Part shown: positions 27,992 to 37,381 of the stretch, piece after piece
Layout: every line of letters begins with the position of its first letter
How positions within the stretch are numbered: the stretch's first letter is position 1
Source of the DNA: Cribrihabitans_A neustonicus
Lineage (GTDB): Bacteria; Pseudomonadota; Alphaproteobacteria; Rhodobacterales; Rhodobacteraceae
DNA: 64,000 nucleotides
Assembly (NCBI RefSeq): GCF_048820895.1
Contig: NZ_JBMERQ010000002.1
Location: 852,307-916,306, forward strand
Reading direction: 5' to 3'
Translations under genes and position numbers: made by a program
The notes under the pieces: generated by a model
The model's database searches: none
Seen by the model: the letters and a program-made list of their open reading frames with translations, nothing else
Told to the model about the DNA's origin: nothing

Positions 27992-28444
27992 ATGCGGATT
28001 ACCAAGAGGACCAATATTGCGGTGCGGCTGCTGATGTATTGTGCCGCGCATGGTGAACGCCTGGTGACCAAATCTGAAATCGCCGATTGCTGCAACATCT
28101 CGGAAAACCATCTGGCCCAGGTGATCCACCAGCTCAGCCAGCTTGGTTATCTGACCACCCAGCGCGGCCGTAACGGCGGCATGTGCCTGGGGCGGGCCGC
28201 GGCGGATATCCGGATCGGCGACGTGTTCCGCGACGTGGAGGGCAGGCTTCCGATTGTGGAGTGTTTTGCCGATGCCGACAACACCTGCCCCCTGACCGGT
28301 GCCTGCCGCCTTAAGGCAGCGCTCGCCGAGGCGGCGCAGGCGTTCTATGCCTCGCTCGACGGTATCACGCTGGAGGCGCTGCTTTGCGGTAATGATGCGC
28401 TGATGCAGCTGTTGCAGCCTGTTACCTGCTCCTCGGCGGCCTGA
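27992..28444 (+). CDS. Rrf2-family transcriptional regulator, NsrR-like
   Basis: A 150-residue winged-helix regulator with MRITKRTNIAVRLLMYCA at the N-terminus and the recognition helix region KSEIADCCNISENHLAQVIH. The iron-sulfur cysteines C-x7-C-x5-C occur near residues 90-105 (ECFADADNTCPLTGACRL). This arrangement is that of NsrR, the nitric-oxide-sensing repressor, rather than IscR. The ATG at 27992 matches the family N-terminus; an open frame upstream is not conserved. The FNR-like box upstream would fit joint control of nitrosative and oxygen responses. The targets are not seen here, although the divergent gene pair is a candidate. Confidence 0.85.
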   Translation: MRITKRTNIAVRLLMYCAAHGERLVTKSEIADCCNISENHLAQVIHQLSQLGYLTTQRGRNGGMCLGRAAADIRIGDVFRDVEGRLPIVECFADADNTCPLTGACRLKAALAEAAQAFYASLDGITLEALLCGNDALMQLLQPVTCSSAA

Positions 28445-28491
28445 GGCGGCAGGAATATTTCCGCGCCCTCCCGGCATAGAAAAAACAGGCT

Positions 28492-31013
28492 TCATTCCCG
28501 TGCTCTGAGAATGCGCGCAGGGCGCGAGGCGAGCGGCTTCAGCGCAAAGGCAAGCCCCGCCAGCAGCGTGATCAGAACCCCGCCCGACACCACCGCGAGC
28601 GCGTTCGGCCAGATCACGGAGTAGCCGGTTTCGAACACATAGGCGTTGACCGCCCAGGCCCCGGTGATGCCTGCCGTAAGCGCAACCAGCCCGGCGGCCC
28701 CGCCCAGCAGCGCCGAGCGCAGGGCAAAGCTCAGCAGGATCTGGCGCCGCGGCGCGCCCAGCGTTTTGAGAAGCGCGGCCTCGTAGCGGCGCGCCGGCTC
28801 GCCCGCTGCGGCGGTGCCCAGCAGAACCAGGAACCCGGTAAGCAGTGTCGCGCCCGCGCCATAGGCGGTGGCGGCGACCAGCTGCCTCAGGATCTCCGAC
28901 ACCCGGTCGATGGCATCGCGCATGCGGATCGCAGTGATGTTCGGCATCGCGCGGGCCAGGTCGCGGAGGATCTGCGTCTCGGCCGCGTCCTCGGCATAAA
29001 CGGTGGCAATGAAGCTGTGCGGCGCGCCCTTCAGCGCGGCCTCGTTCAGCACGATCACGAAGCCCATACCGGCGGTGGAGAAGTCGACCTCGCGGAAGCT
29101 GGTGATGGTGCCGGTAATCGGACGGCCGAGGATGTTGAGGGTGATAGTGTCGCCGAGCTTCAGCCCCAGCTCTTCGGCCTCCTCGGCGGCAAAGCTGATC
29201 TGCGGGTCGCCCGTGTAGTCCTCGGGCCACCATTCACCGGCGGTGACCGTGGTGCTTTCGGGCTGTGCTGCGGCGTAGGTGATGCCGCGGTCGCCGCGGA
29301 TCACCCAGTGGTCGGGCGCGACCTGATCGGCCGGGGTGCCGTTGATATGGGTGACGATGCCGCGCAGCATCGGGGCGTGTTCGACCTTGCTCACCGCCGG
29401 GTCGCCTTCGACCCGCTCCAGGAAGGCGGGCATCTGGCTGCGCTGGATATCAACGAAGAAATAGGAGGGCGCCACATCGGGCAGGTTGCCTGAAATGGCG
29501 CGGCGCATGTTGCCGTCGATCTGGCCGATGGCGGCAAGCACGGTGAGTCCGAGGCCAAGCGCCAGCACAGCAGGCACCGCGCCGTCGCGGGCGCTGCCGA
29601 TGGCCGAAAGCGCCCAGCGGAGCGCCGGGCGGCCGCGGGCGCGGGTGGCGCCGCGGCGGGCGAGGAAGCCGATCGCCAGCGCCGCCACGAGCAGCACCAG
29701 GAGCGCCCCCATCAGCCCGCCCGCGGTCCAGAGCGTGAGACGCGCGGAGCCGCTGAACCAGGCGGCAAGCCCCACCAGCGCCGCCAGTGCCGCCGCGGTC
29801 GCCAGCAGGTAGCGCGGCGCGGGCAGCCGGGTGCGGCTGGCAAAGGCATCGCGGAACAGGGCAGCGGCGCGGATGCGCTCGGCCCGGGCCAGCGGCCAGA
29901 GCGCAAAGACAAAGGCGGTGAGCAGCCCGTAGAGCGCGGCCTCCGCCAGTGCGCCAGGGTAAAGCGAGAACACCGCCGGGAACGGCAGTGCTGCGGAAAT
30001 CAGCGGGCCCAGGGCCAACGGCACCAGCCCGCCAAGGACCAGCCCCAGCACGACGCCCAGAAGCGCCAGTGCGCCGATCTGCAGGAAGTAGGTGAGAAAG
30101 ATGGTTTGCCGCTCCGCCCCCAGTGTGCGCAGGGTCGCGATGGTTTCCGTCTTGGTGGCGAGATAGGCGCGCACCGCGGCCGAGACCCCAACCCCGCCGA
30201 CCGCAAGGCCGGAGAGGCCGACGAGGATCAGGAAGGAGCCGAGCCGCTCGACGAAAGAGGTGATGCCGGGCGCGCCGTTCCGCGCATCGCGCCAGCGCAT
30301 CCCGCTGCCTGCAAGCTCGGCTTCGGCCTCGTTGCGCAGTGCGTCGAGGCTGGTGCCCGGCGGCAGCGACATGCGGTAGCGGGCGGTGAAGAGCGTGCCG
30401 GGAGCCAGCAGGCCCGACTCTGCCAGTGCCTCCGCCGCCACCAGCGTGCGCGGGCCGAGCTGGAAGCCGGATGCGGCCGCGTCGGGCTCCTGTGCCACCG
30501 TCGCCATCAGCCGGAAGTCCTGCGTGCCCAGCCGGAAGCTGTCGCCGGGCTGAAGGCCCAGACGATCGGCGAGCACCTTGTCCATCAGCCCGCCGGGCAG
30601 GCCATCCGATCCCGCGAGCGCGGTCTCCAGCGGCATTTCGGGGTCGAGGCGCACGGTGCCCTTCAGCGGGTAGAGCCCATCGACGGCCTTCACCTGCGTC
30701 AGCGCGCGCTCCTCGCCCACCGTGGCCATGGAGCGGAACTCGGCCACTTCGGACACCCGCGCCGCGGCGGCCTCCATCCAGGCGCGTTCGCTGTCTTCGG
30801 CAAAACGGTAGGTGAAGCTGATCTCGGCATCGCCGCCGAGGATGGCGGCGCCCTCGCGGGTGAGGCCGGTCTCGATCGAGGCGCGGATCGAGCCGATGGC
30901 GGCAATCACCGCCACCCCGAGCGCCAGACAGGCAAGAAAGATGCGGAAGCCCTTCAGCCCGCCGCGCAGCTCGCGCGTGGCAAATCGCCAGGCAAGCGCA
31001 AAGCCGCGCGCGC

Positions 31014-31017
<4 letters not shown>
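28492..31017 (-). CDS. ABC transporter permease, FtsX-like (YbbP type)
   Basis: An 841-residue permease with an N-terminal anchor (GFRIFLACLALGVAVIAAIGS), a large periplasmic domain, a central block of several helices and a C-terminal FtsX-like four-helix module (TAYGAGATLLTGFLVLLGTA and following). It is the usual partner of the preceding ATPase: its ATG overlaps the ATPase stop by four bases. The YbbA-YbbP type is a MacB-like mechanotransmission or lipoprotein/esterase-linked exporter; the divergent TesA-like esterase is the same neighbour as in E. coli. The transported molecule is not known. Length is typical. Confidence 0.92.
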
Positions 31018-31721
<704 letters not shown>

Positions 31722-31769
31722 CCGGCCTGCCTGTTGGTTACATCATTCGGATATGGAGTGTTTGCCGCA

Positions 31770-32447
31770 ATGCGCAAGATATTGGCCCTGTTGAGTTTGA
31801 TGCTTTTTGCGGGCGCCGCGGCGGCGGAACCGCTGCGGATCACCGTGCTGGGCGACAGCCTGGTGCAGGGCTACGGGCTGCCACAAGGGGACGGGCTGGT
31901 GCCGCAGCTGCAGCGCTGGCTGCGCCGGCAGGGGGCCGATGTCGAACTGCAGAACGCAGGTGTTTCCGGCGACACCACCGCAGGCGGGGCGGAGCGCGCG
32001 GAATGGACGCTGGCGAGCGGACCGGAGGGGGTAGTCGTGCTTTTGGGCGGCAATGATCTGTTGCGCGGCCTGCCGCCTCAGGAGGCGCGGGCCAACCTTG
32101 GCCGCATCCTGGAGGCCGCAGGGGCGGCGGGCAGCGAGGTGCTGCTGGTGGGAATGAAAGCGCCAGGCAACTTCGGGCCGGAGTATAAAGCCGCCTTTGA
32201 CGCGCTCTACCCTGAACTGGCAGAGACGCACGGCACGCTGCTGCACGCGGATGCCTTTGCCGGCATGGCGGCAGAGGCCGGGGGCGACCCGGCAGCGGCA
32301 CGCGCCTTCATGCAGGAGGACGGCATCCACCCGAATGCCCAAGGCGTGGCGCTGAACGTGGCGGCGATGGGGCCTGCGGTGTTGGAGCTGGTGGCGCGGA
32401 TCGAATCGGAAGGAGCGGGCGCAGAAGCGCCGCAAGCGGGAAATTGA
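31770..32447 (+). CDS. Periplasmic GDSL esterase (TesA-like arylesterase)
   Basis: The 225-residue SGNH hydrolase has a signal peptide (MRKILALLSLMLFAGAAAAE). Block I is VLGDSLVQGYGL with the catalytic serine, block III is LLGGNDLLRG, and block V is DGIHPNAQG with Asp and His. This matches E. coli TesA (thioesterase I/lysophospholipase L1) and the tesA-ybbAP neighbourhood is conserved. It would hydrolyse acyl esters or thioesters in the periplasm. A GTG four codons upstream is an alternative start; neither has ideal ribosome-binding-site spacing. It is convergent with the cold shock gene. Confidence 0.92.
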   Translation: MRKILALLSLMLFAGAAAAEPLRITVLGDSLVQGYGLPQGDGLVPQLQRWLRRQGADVELQNAGVSGDTTAGGAERAEWTLASGPEGVVVLLGGNDLLRGLPPQEARANLGRILEAAGAAGSEVLLVGMKAPGNFGPEYKAAFDALYPELAETHGTLLHADAFAGMAAEAGGDPAAARAFMQEDGIHPNAQGVALNVAAMGPAVLELVARIESEGAGAEAPQAGN

Positions 32448-32496
32448 ACCGAAGGGTTCAGACGGGCGGGGTCCGGGGCGGATAACCCGGGACACG

Positions 32497-32524
32497 AAAA
32501 CGGCCCCGGAACAGGCGGGGCCGT
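32497..32524 (-). terminator. Terminator of the cold shock gene (bidirectional hairpin)
   Basis: Arms ACGGCCCCG (32500-32508) and CGGGGCCGT (32516-32524). On the minus strand the hairpin is followed by TTTT, so it mainly serves the cold shock gene, but the hairpin may also stop the convergent esterase transcript. Confidence 0.85.
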
Positions 32525-32570
32525 CAGCAGATTGTCAAATGGGAGATACGGGCCCTCTCAGGCCCCTCTC

Positions 32571-32780
32571 TCAGGAAGCCAGGGCAATATCGACCGCGGA
32601 CTCGCGGCCGTCACGGCCGGAACGCAGTTCGTAAGTTACCTTCTGGTTGTCGGCAAGCCCGGTCAGCCCCGACCGCTCCACGGCGGAAATGTGCACGAAC
32701 ACATCTTTGCCGCCTTCGTCAGGGGCGATAAAGCCGTAGCCTTTGGTGGTGTTGAACCATTTGACGGTGCCGGTGGCCAT
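32571..32780 (-). CDS. Cold shock domain protein (CspA family)
   Basis: A 69-residue single cold shock domain: GTVKWFNTTKGYGFI contains RNP1-like residues and DVFVHISAVE is RNP2. These proteins bind single-stranded RNA and DNA and melt RNA structure. AGGAG lies eight bases before the ATG. A long untranslated leader is likely, since the nearest upstream gene on this strand is nearly 400 bases away, but no cold-shock promoter was identified with confidence. Confidence 0.97.
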   Translation of the reverse strand: MATGTVKWFNTTKGYGFIAPDEGGKDVFVHISAVERSGLTGLADNQKVTYELRSGRDGRESAVDIALAS

Positions 32781-33168
32781 CGTCTGTACTCCTAAATCGT
32801 GTCATAGTGCCTGCCCGCGCGTGCGGCAGAGTGGCTCAGTGCAGCAGAGGACATGACCGCGCCAGTGAAGGTACAGTAATGGCCGTTGCGTAACGTCGCG
32901 GTGACACATTTGGGCATGATTGCCGATGTGGCAAGGGAAATTAGAAAAAATTACCGGATGCCTCCGGCAGATTTCCGCGCGGGCGCTTTTCTGGCATAGG
33001 TAGAGCTGCCGGGCGCTCAGCGGGTTGTCCGCCCGCTAGTCTGGCTAAAGTAATCATCGGCGGGTTGCGTATCGGCTCGCAGGCCGGGGCCGGTCAATCC
33101 CGGGGCGGGGCGCCGGGAGGGATGATCCCGCCTGGGCTAACGGCCGGGGCACATCCCAGGCCTCGGGG
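32781..33168. other. Intergenic region upstream of the cold shock gene
   Basis: 388 bases with no convincing gene. The part next to the cold shock gene (to about 32960) is AT-richer and probably holds its promoter and 5' leader. I see no assignable motif beyond the ribosome binding site at 32789-32793. Confidence 0.5.
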
Positions 33169-33387
33169 TCAGGCTGCCGCCAGTTCCGGGCGCTTCCCTT
33201 CTGGAAGGCCGCCCGCGCCGCCGGTTCCGCGCAGAGCAAGCAGCAGGATGACCAGAACCGCCGTGGAAGTGCCCGCGGCAGGGTAGAGCAGCGCGCTGGC
33301 CCAAAGCGGCCAGCCCAGCCCGGCATAGGCAAGGCCCGCGGCCAGAAGCCCCGCTAGCGTGCCCAAGAAGATACCAACCCATGCCAT
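33169..33387 (-). CDS. Small two-helix membrane protein
   Basis: A 72-residue frame from an ATG at 33387 that follows GGAGG closely. It has two hydrophobic segments (WVGIFLGTLAGLLAAGLAYAG and AGTSTAVLVILLLALRG) and a short charged tail. I do not recognise a family. A longer upstream frame has no ribosome binding site and unlikely composition. The membrane prediction is firm; the identity is not. Confidence 0.55.
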   Translation of the reverse strand: MAWVGIFLGTLAGLLAAGLAYAGLGWPLWASALLYPAAGTSTAVLVILLLALRGTGGAGGLPEGKRPELAAA

Positions 33388-33625
33388 GACGCCTCCCCGC
33401 CCGCGCCATCGCAGACAGGCCGAAGAAACCCTGCCGCCGCGGAACATCTCAAGGAGATATTGCGGCGGACTTTCTTCAAATGCGGTTAACGCAATGTGGA
33501 CTTGAGGCGGAGCAGGCTGGCAGGCGGGCCGATGCGCCACCCGTGCAGCGTATGACAGACGCCGATGCCATATCGCGAGACTATTACATTCTGCCCTCTT
33601 GGGACGTGTCACGCAGTGGCACGGA

Positions 33626-33683
33626 CCGCGCCTGACCTTCCCCTTGGGAAGGCGCGTTCGCGCCCTCCCAAGGTCAGGCGCGG
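33626..33683. repeat. Palindromic REP-like element, copy 1
   Basis: Perfect 14-bp arms CCGCGCCTGACCTT (33626-33639) and AAGGTCAGGCGCGG (33670-33683) surround a GC-rich inner segment that can fold on itself. The element resembles 37273-37328. It lies in the 404-base gap before the RAMA-like gene; the rest of that gap upstream of 33626 shows nothing assignable. Confidence 0.7.
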
Positions 33684-33728
33684 GCCTTGTGTTGAGGCAA
33701 CCTCAAATTGACCAATAAGTTTGGCTTG

Positions 33729-33769
33729 TTGACAGAATGGCTACTCTGGAGTTATCTAGATCCATCTAG
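33729..33769 (+). promoter_or_regulatory. Promoter and putative operator of the RAMA-like gene
   Basis: TTGACA (33729-33734) and TTATCT (33752-33757) are 17 bases apart. A perfect inverted repeat CTAGAT-CC-ATCTAG (33756-33769) overlaps the end of the -10 and the expected start of transcription, where a repressor would block initiation. Autoregulation by the ribbon-helix-helix-like N-terminus of the encoded protein is a guess. Confidence 0.6.
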
Positions 33770-33791
33770 CAGAGGAAGCTGGAGGTAGGCT

Positions 33792-34499
33792 GTGCGGCAG
33801 ATCGAAATTTCAACAGACGTTTTTGCGCTTATTTGGGCGGCTCGCGAAGCAGGGGAGGAAACGGAAGATCAGATTCTTCGCAGACTGCTTTTGGAAAGTA
33901 GGGTAGCCGCGGAATCTCTGACCTCCCTTACTACTGGAAAGGCCAATGGTTTGGTTGACTTCAAATTTGGCGTCACTTTCCAAGAAGGTTTTGAGATTTT
34001 TCGCCGCTACCTCGGCAACGAATACAGAGCCGTGGTTAGTCAAGGCGCTTGGAGGCTTGATGGAAAAACCTCCAGTTTCAGTACTTTGAATGAACTGAGC
34101 CGTGCTATCGGCACAAAAACAGAAAATGCTTGGATGAATTGGTTCTTTTTAGATCAAGATGGGAAAAGGCAGCCTGTTGGAAATCTACGAGATTTTAAAA
34201 CGGTTCAAAAGAGAACTGCTGCCAGGAAAGGAGAAGAAAGAGTGAGAAGAGTAAGGTGGTGTGACGATGTGCGTGAAGCGCTAACGCAACTAGGTGGTAA
34301 GGCTCACTTGGAAAAGATATATGCCAAAGTGCGCGAAATTCGATCTGACGCAGGACGGTCAACTCCTGAAACGCTCGAAGAGGTAGTGAGGAAAGAGCTG
34401 GAGATCCGTTCTCCGGATTCCAAAGCCTTTCTTGGGCAGGATTGGTTCAGAATCGCAGGACGCAAAGGTGAAGGTTACTGGGCTTTGACAGCCCAGTAA
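33792..34499 (+). CDS. Orphan DNA-binding-like protein: RHH/SeqA-N-like, RAMA-like and winged-helix-like segments
   Basis: The 235-residue protein starts at GTG 33792, six bases after GGAGG. Residues 1-35 (MRQIEISTDVFALIWAAREA, then EETEDQILRRLLLE) resemble the short ribbon-helix-helix of SeqA N-termini. Residues about 55-135 resemble the RAMA module associated with restriction and adenine-methylase systems: FEIFRRYLGNEYRAVV, WRLDG, then ENAWMNWFFLDQDGK and LRD. Residues about 155-235 look like a HARE/Mrr-N type winged helix (VREALTQLGGKAHLEKIYAK through GYWALT). No catalytic motif is visible, so it may recognise or respond to DNA modification. It is AT-richer and uses AAA, AGA and TTT codons more than its neighbours, suggesting recent transfer. 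No methylase or nuclease lies next to it. Domain calls are by eye. Confidence 0.6.
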   Translation: MRQIEISTDVFALIWAAREAGEETEDQILRRLLLESRVAAESLTSLTTGKANGLVDFKFGVTFQEGFEIFRRYLGNEYRAVVSQGAWRLDGKTSSFSTLNELSRAIGTKTENAWMNWFFLDQDGKRQPVGNLRDFKTVQKRTAARKGEERVRRVRWCDDVREALTQLGGKAHLEKIYAKVREIRSDAGRSTPETLEEVVRKELEIRSPDSKAFLGQDWFRIAGRKGEGYWALTAQ

Positions 34500-34510
34500 C
34501 CCGCTGATTG

Positions 34511-36166
34511 TCACCGCACAAATTTCTTGTGCTTCAGCCGCTTGGGCTCCAGCGCGTCCGGGCCGAGGCGGCGCTTCTTGTCCTCTTCGTAGTCCTCGAA
34601 GTTGCCCTCGAACCACTCCACATGGGCATCGCCCTCGAAGGCCAGGATGTGGGTACAGATCCGGTCGAGGAAGAAACGGTCGTGCGAGATCACCACGGCG
34701 CAGCCCGCGAAATCGACGAGCGCGTCTTCCAGCGCGCGGAGGGTTTCGACGTCGAGGTCGTTGGTCGGCTCGTCGAGCAGCAAGACGTTGCCGCCCTCTT
34801 TCAGCAGCCGCGCCATGTGCACCCGGTTGCGCTCACCGCCGGAGAGCAGGCTCAGCGGTTTCTGCTGGTCGCCGCCCTTGAAGTTGAAGGAGGAGCAATA
34901 GGCGCGGGAGTTTACCTGCGCATCGCCCAGCTCGATAATCTCGGCGCCGCCGGAGATCGCCTCCCAGACGGTTTCATTGTCCTTCAGATCATCGCGCGAC
35001 TGGTCGACGTAGGACAGCTTCACCGTGTCGCCGTATTCGACGGTGCCCTCGTCGGGCTGCTCCTGGCCGGTAAGCATCTTGAACAGGGTCGACTTACCGG
35101 CGCCGTTGGGGCCGATCACGCCGACAATGCCGCCGGGCGGCAGCGAGAAATTCAGGCCCTCGATCAGCTGCTTGTCGCCATAATGCTTGGCGAGGTTGGT
35201 CACCTCGATCACCTTGGAACCGAGGCGCGGGCCGTTCGGAATGACGATCTGGGCGCGGCCGACCTTTTCGCGTTCGGACTGGCTGGCCATCTCGTTATAG
35301 GCCTGGATACGGGCCTTGGACTTCGCCTGGCGGGCTTTCTGGCCCTGGCGCATCCACTCCAGCTCGCGCTCCAGTGTCTTCTGCTTCGCCTTGTCCTCGC
35401 GGGCTTCCTGCTGCAGGCGCTTGGCCTTCTGCTCCAGCCAGGCGGAATAGTTGCCCTCGTAGGGAATGCCGCGGCCGCGGTCGAGCTCCAGGATCCAGCC
35501 GGTGATGTCGTCCAGGAAGTAACGGTCGTGGGTGACGCAGAGGATGGTGCCCTTGTAGTCGATCAGGTGCTGCTGCAGCCAGGCGATGGTTTCGGCGTCG
35601 AGGTGGTTGGTCGGTTCGTCAAGCAGCAGCATGTCGGGCGCTTCGAGCAGCAGCTTGCAAAGCGCGACCCGGCGGCGCTCACCGCCCGAGAGGTTGGCGG
35701 GCATCGCATCGTCCGGCGGGCAGCGCAGCGCCTCCATCGAGACGTCGACCTGGCTGTCCAGGTCCCAGAGGTTCTGGGCGTCGATCTCGTCCTGCAGCTT
35801 GGCCATTTCCTCGGCGGTTTCGTCCGAGTAGTTCATCGCCAGCTCGTTGTAGCGGTCGAGGATGTCCTTCTTGGCCTGCACGCCCAGCATGACGTTTTCA
35901 CGCACGGTGAGATTCTCGTCCAGCTTTGGCTCCTGCGGCAGGTAGCCGACCTTGGCGCCCTCGGCGGCCCAGGCCTCGCCGGTGTAGTCCTTGTCCAGAC
36001 CGGCCATGATCTTCATCAGGGTGGACTTACCGGCGCCGTTCACGCCGACGACACCGATTTTCACGCCGGGCAGGAAGGAGAGGTGGATGTTTTCAAAGCA
36101 TTTCTTGCCACCCGGGTAGGTCTTGGAGACACCCTGCATGTGGTAGACGTACTGGTAGGAAGCCAT
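34511..36166 (-). CDS. ettA: Energy-dependent translational throttle protein EttA (ABC-F)
   Basis: The 551-residue ABC-F ATPase has two nucleotide-binding domains with Walker A GVNGAGKST and GPNGAGKST. Signatures are LSGGERRRVALCKLL and LSGGERNRVHMARLL, and Walker B stretches are LLLDEPTNHLD and LLLDEPTNDLD. The lysine-rich linker between domains (residues 240-300) is the P-site tRNA interaction motif region. The C-terminal RRLGPDALEPKRLKHKK is typical of EttA. It binds the ribosomal E site and regulates the first peptide bond according to ATP level. No membrane domains are present. The ATG at 36166 matches the family N-terminus MASYQYVYHMQGVSKTYPGG. It is convergent with the RAMA-like gene, 11 bases apart. 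Confidence 0.96.
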   Translation of the reverse strand: MASYQYVYHMQGVSKTYPGGKKCFENIHLSFLPGVKIGVVGVNGAGKSTLMKIMAGLDKDYTGEAWAAEGAKVGYLPQEPKLDENLTVRENVMLGVQAKKDILDRYNELAMNYSDETAEEMAKLQDEIDAQNLWDLDSQVDVSMEALRCPPDDAMPANLSGGERRRVALCKLLLEAPDMLLLDEPTNHLDAETIAWLQQHLIDYKGTILCVTHDRYFLDDITGWILELDRGRGIPYEGNYSAWLEQKAKRLQQEAREDKAKQKTLERELEWMRQGQKARQAKSKARIQAYNEMASQSEREKVGRAQIVIPNGPRLGSKVIEVTNLAKHYGDKQLIEGLNFSLPPGGIVGVIGPNGAGKSTLFKMLTGQEQPDEGTVEYGDTVKLSYVDQSRDDLKDNETVWEAISGGAEIIELGDAQVNSRAYCSSFNFKGGDQQKPLSLLSGGERNRVHMARLLKEGGNVLLLDEPTNDLDVETLRALEDALVDFAGCAVVISHDRFFLDRICTHILAFEGDAHVEWFEGNFEDYEEDKKRRLGPDALEPKRLKHKKFVR

Positions 36167-36463
36167 TGTGTCGCTCCGTGATGGGGGGAATTCGCTGGCG
36201 GGTGTGATACCTGATGGGCGCAGGCGGGGCAATGCGGGAAGCGGGGCCGTGTGAGGGCGGCGCGTGCACCAACTGTGCACCCCATGTGCACCGGGCGGTG
36301 CCTTGCGAATGTTCCCCCGTCAGATGAAACTTGCTTCATTGGGATGCGGTGCGCAGCGGGGCGGCCCGCGCATTGTGTCGCGATTGCCCATTGCCGGAGG
36401 CAATATCTTGGTTTGACAGGGGCGGGCCGGCCGCTGCCCGTGCCGTGCACCGGCAAGGTGTCC
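36167..36463. other. Intergenic region upstream of ettA
   Basis: About 300 bases. Its minus strand must contain the ettA promoter and the end of the Imm11-like gene transcript, but I found no motif I can defend. Confidence 0.4.
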
Positions 36464-37153
36464 TTACTCGATCGGGGTTACGGAAATTTCTCTGAACGAC
36501 CATCCTGCACAGCCAGCTTCGGTTACGAAGTCACGGAAGTCTTCCGTGCATAGAACGTCGCCCGTGACCGTGTCCCGCCAAATAGATGCATCTTCCAGAG
36601 CGCTTTCCAGCAGTGCGCTTTTCGAGGTGTTCGTTGAGTTGAAACTTGTTCCGTTCTTGCGCGTGACAGAGTGGATGACGGATTTTTCCTTGTCCCAGCT
36701 GTCAATGCGCGCCAGTAGATTTGCCATATAGTACGGACCTCCCGGCAAGGGGCAGTCATGGACTTCGTTCCAAACCTGATTGACAGGTGCAAAGTCAAAA
36801 ACCCCGGCGAACCTGTCCTCAAGTGCTGATTTCAAGCGGCCATTCACCAACGGGATTTTGTCCATGTTTATCGAATAGCTGTCGATCGTTTCACGAGCTG
36901 TCCCAGACTGAGATTGCACAACACAATGTAACTTAGCCAGTTCATGTTTGGTCGCCTCTGTTAGGCGGCCGCCCCGCAGAAGTGCGCCGTAAGAGCGGAC
37001 ACTGCCATGTTCGAATCTGATGTCCCGCCTTGGCACCCATTCATCCCGTGGCAAAGGAACCCTAAACACACCCTCGAGCGAAGTCGTCCGTGACCAACTG
37101 TAGAACATCGACATTTCGGCCTCGAAATCCATCCGTATCACAAAGCACTTCAT
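36464..37153 (-). CDS. Imm11-like (DUF1629) putative immunity protein
   Basis: The 229-residue protein starts at 37153, with AGGAGA seven bases upstream. Its layout fits the Imm11/MXAN_0049 family of polymorphic-toxin immunity proteins. It opens MKCFVIRMDF, a middle part NGRLKSALEDRFAGVFDFAP precedes PYYMANLLARIDSWDKEKS, and the end is ASIWRDTVTGDVLCTEDFRD, then AGWSFREI. No signal peptide or membrane segment is seen. No toxin, secretion marker or second immunity gene is adjacent, so it is an orphan. It is AT-richer than neighbours and next to a palindromic repeat, consistent with transfer. Family assignment is from pattern memory; function inferred. Confidence 0.58.
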   Translation of the reverse strand: MKCFVIRMDFEAEMSMFYSWSRTTSLEGVFRVPLPRDEWVPRRDIRFEHGSVRSYGALLRGGRLTEATKHELAKLHCVVQSQSGTARETIDSYSINMDKIPLVNGRLKSALEDRFAGVFDFAPVNQVWNEVHDCPLPGGPYYMANLLARIDSWDKEKSVIHSVTRKNGTSFNSTNTSKSALLESALEDASIWRDTVTGDVLCTEDFRDFVTEAGCAGWSFREISVTPIE

Positions 37154-37253
37154 CCGAATTCTCCTAGGGCAGTCTGCCAATACCGTTTGCGCAGCAAATG
37201 CGTGAACAAAACCTGATCCGGCGGGGAAGGCAAGCTGCCGCTACTCAAATCGT

Positions 37254-37328
37254 CCCGTGCGGAGCACGGGCAGCGCCCGACCCTCCCCACGGGAGGGCGC
37301 TTCATGCCCACCCAGGGCCGGGCATTGC
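37254..37328. repeat. Palindromic REP-like element, copy 2
   Basis: A small hairpin CCCGTGC-GGA-GCACGGG (37254-37270) precedes a segment at 37273-37328 that aligns with 33628-33683 (GCGCCYGACCYTCCCC...GGGARGGCGC) at about three-quarters identity. The palindrome is more degenerate than in copy 1. Confidence 0.6.
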
Positions 37329-37381
37329 CCTCTGTTGCGCGAACGCGTTACTCAACACCCGATTGATGTCCCCTGCAAACT

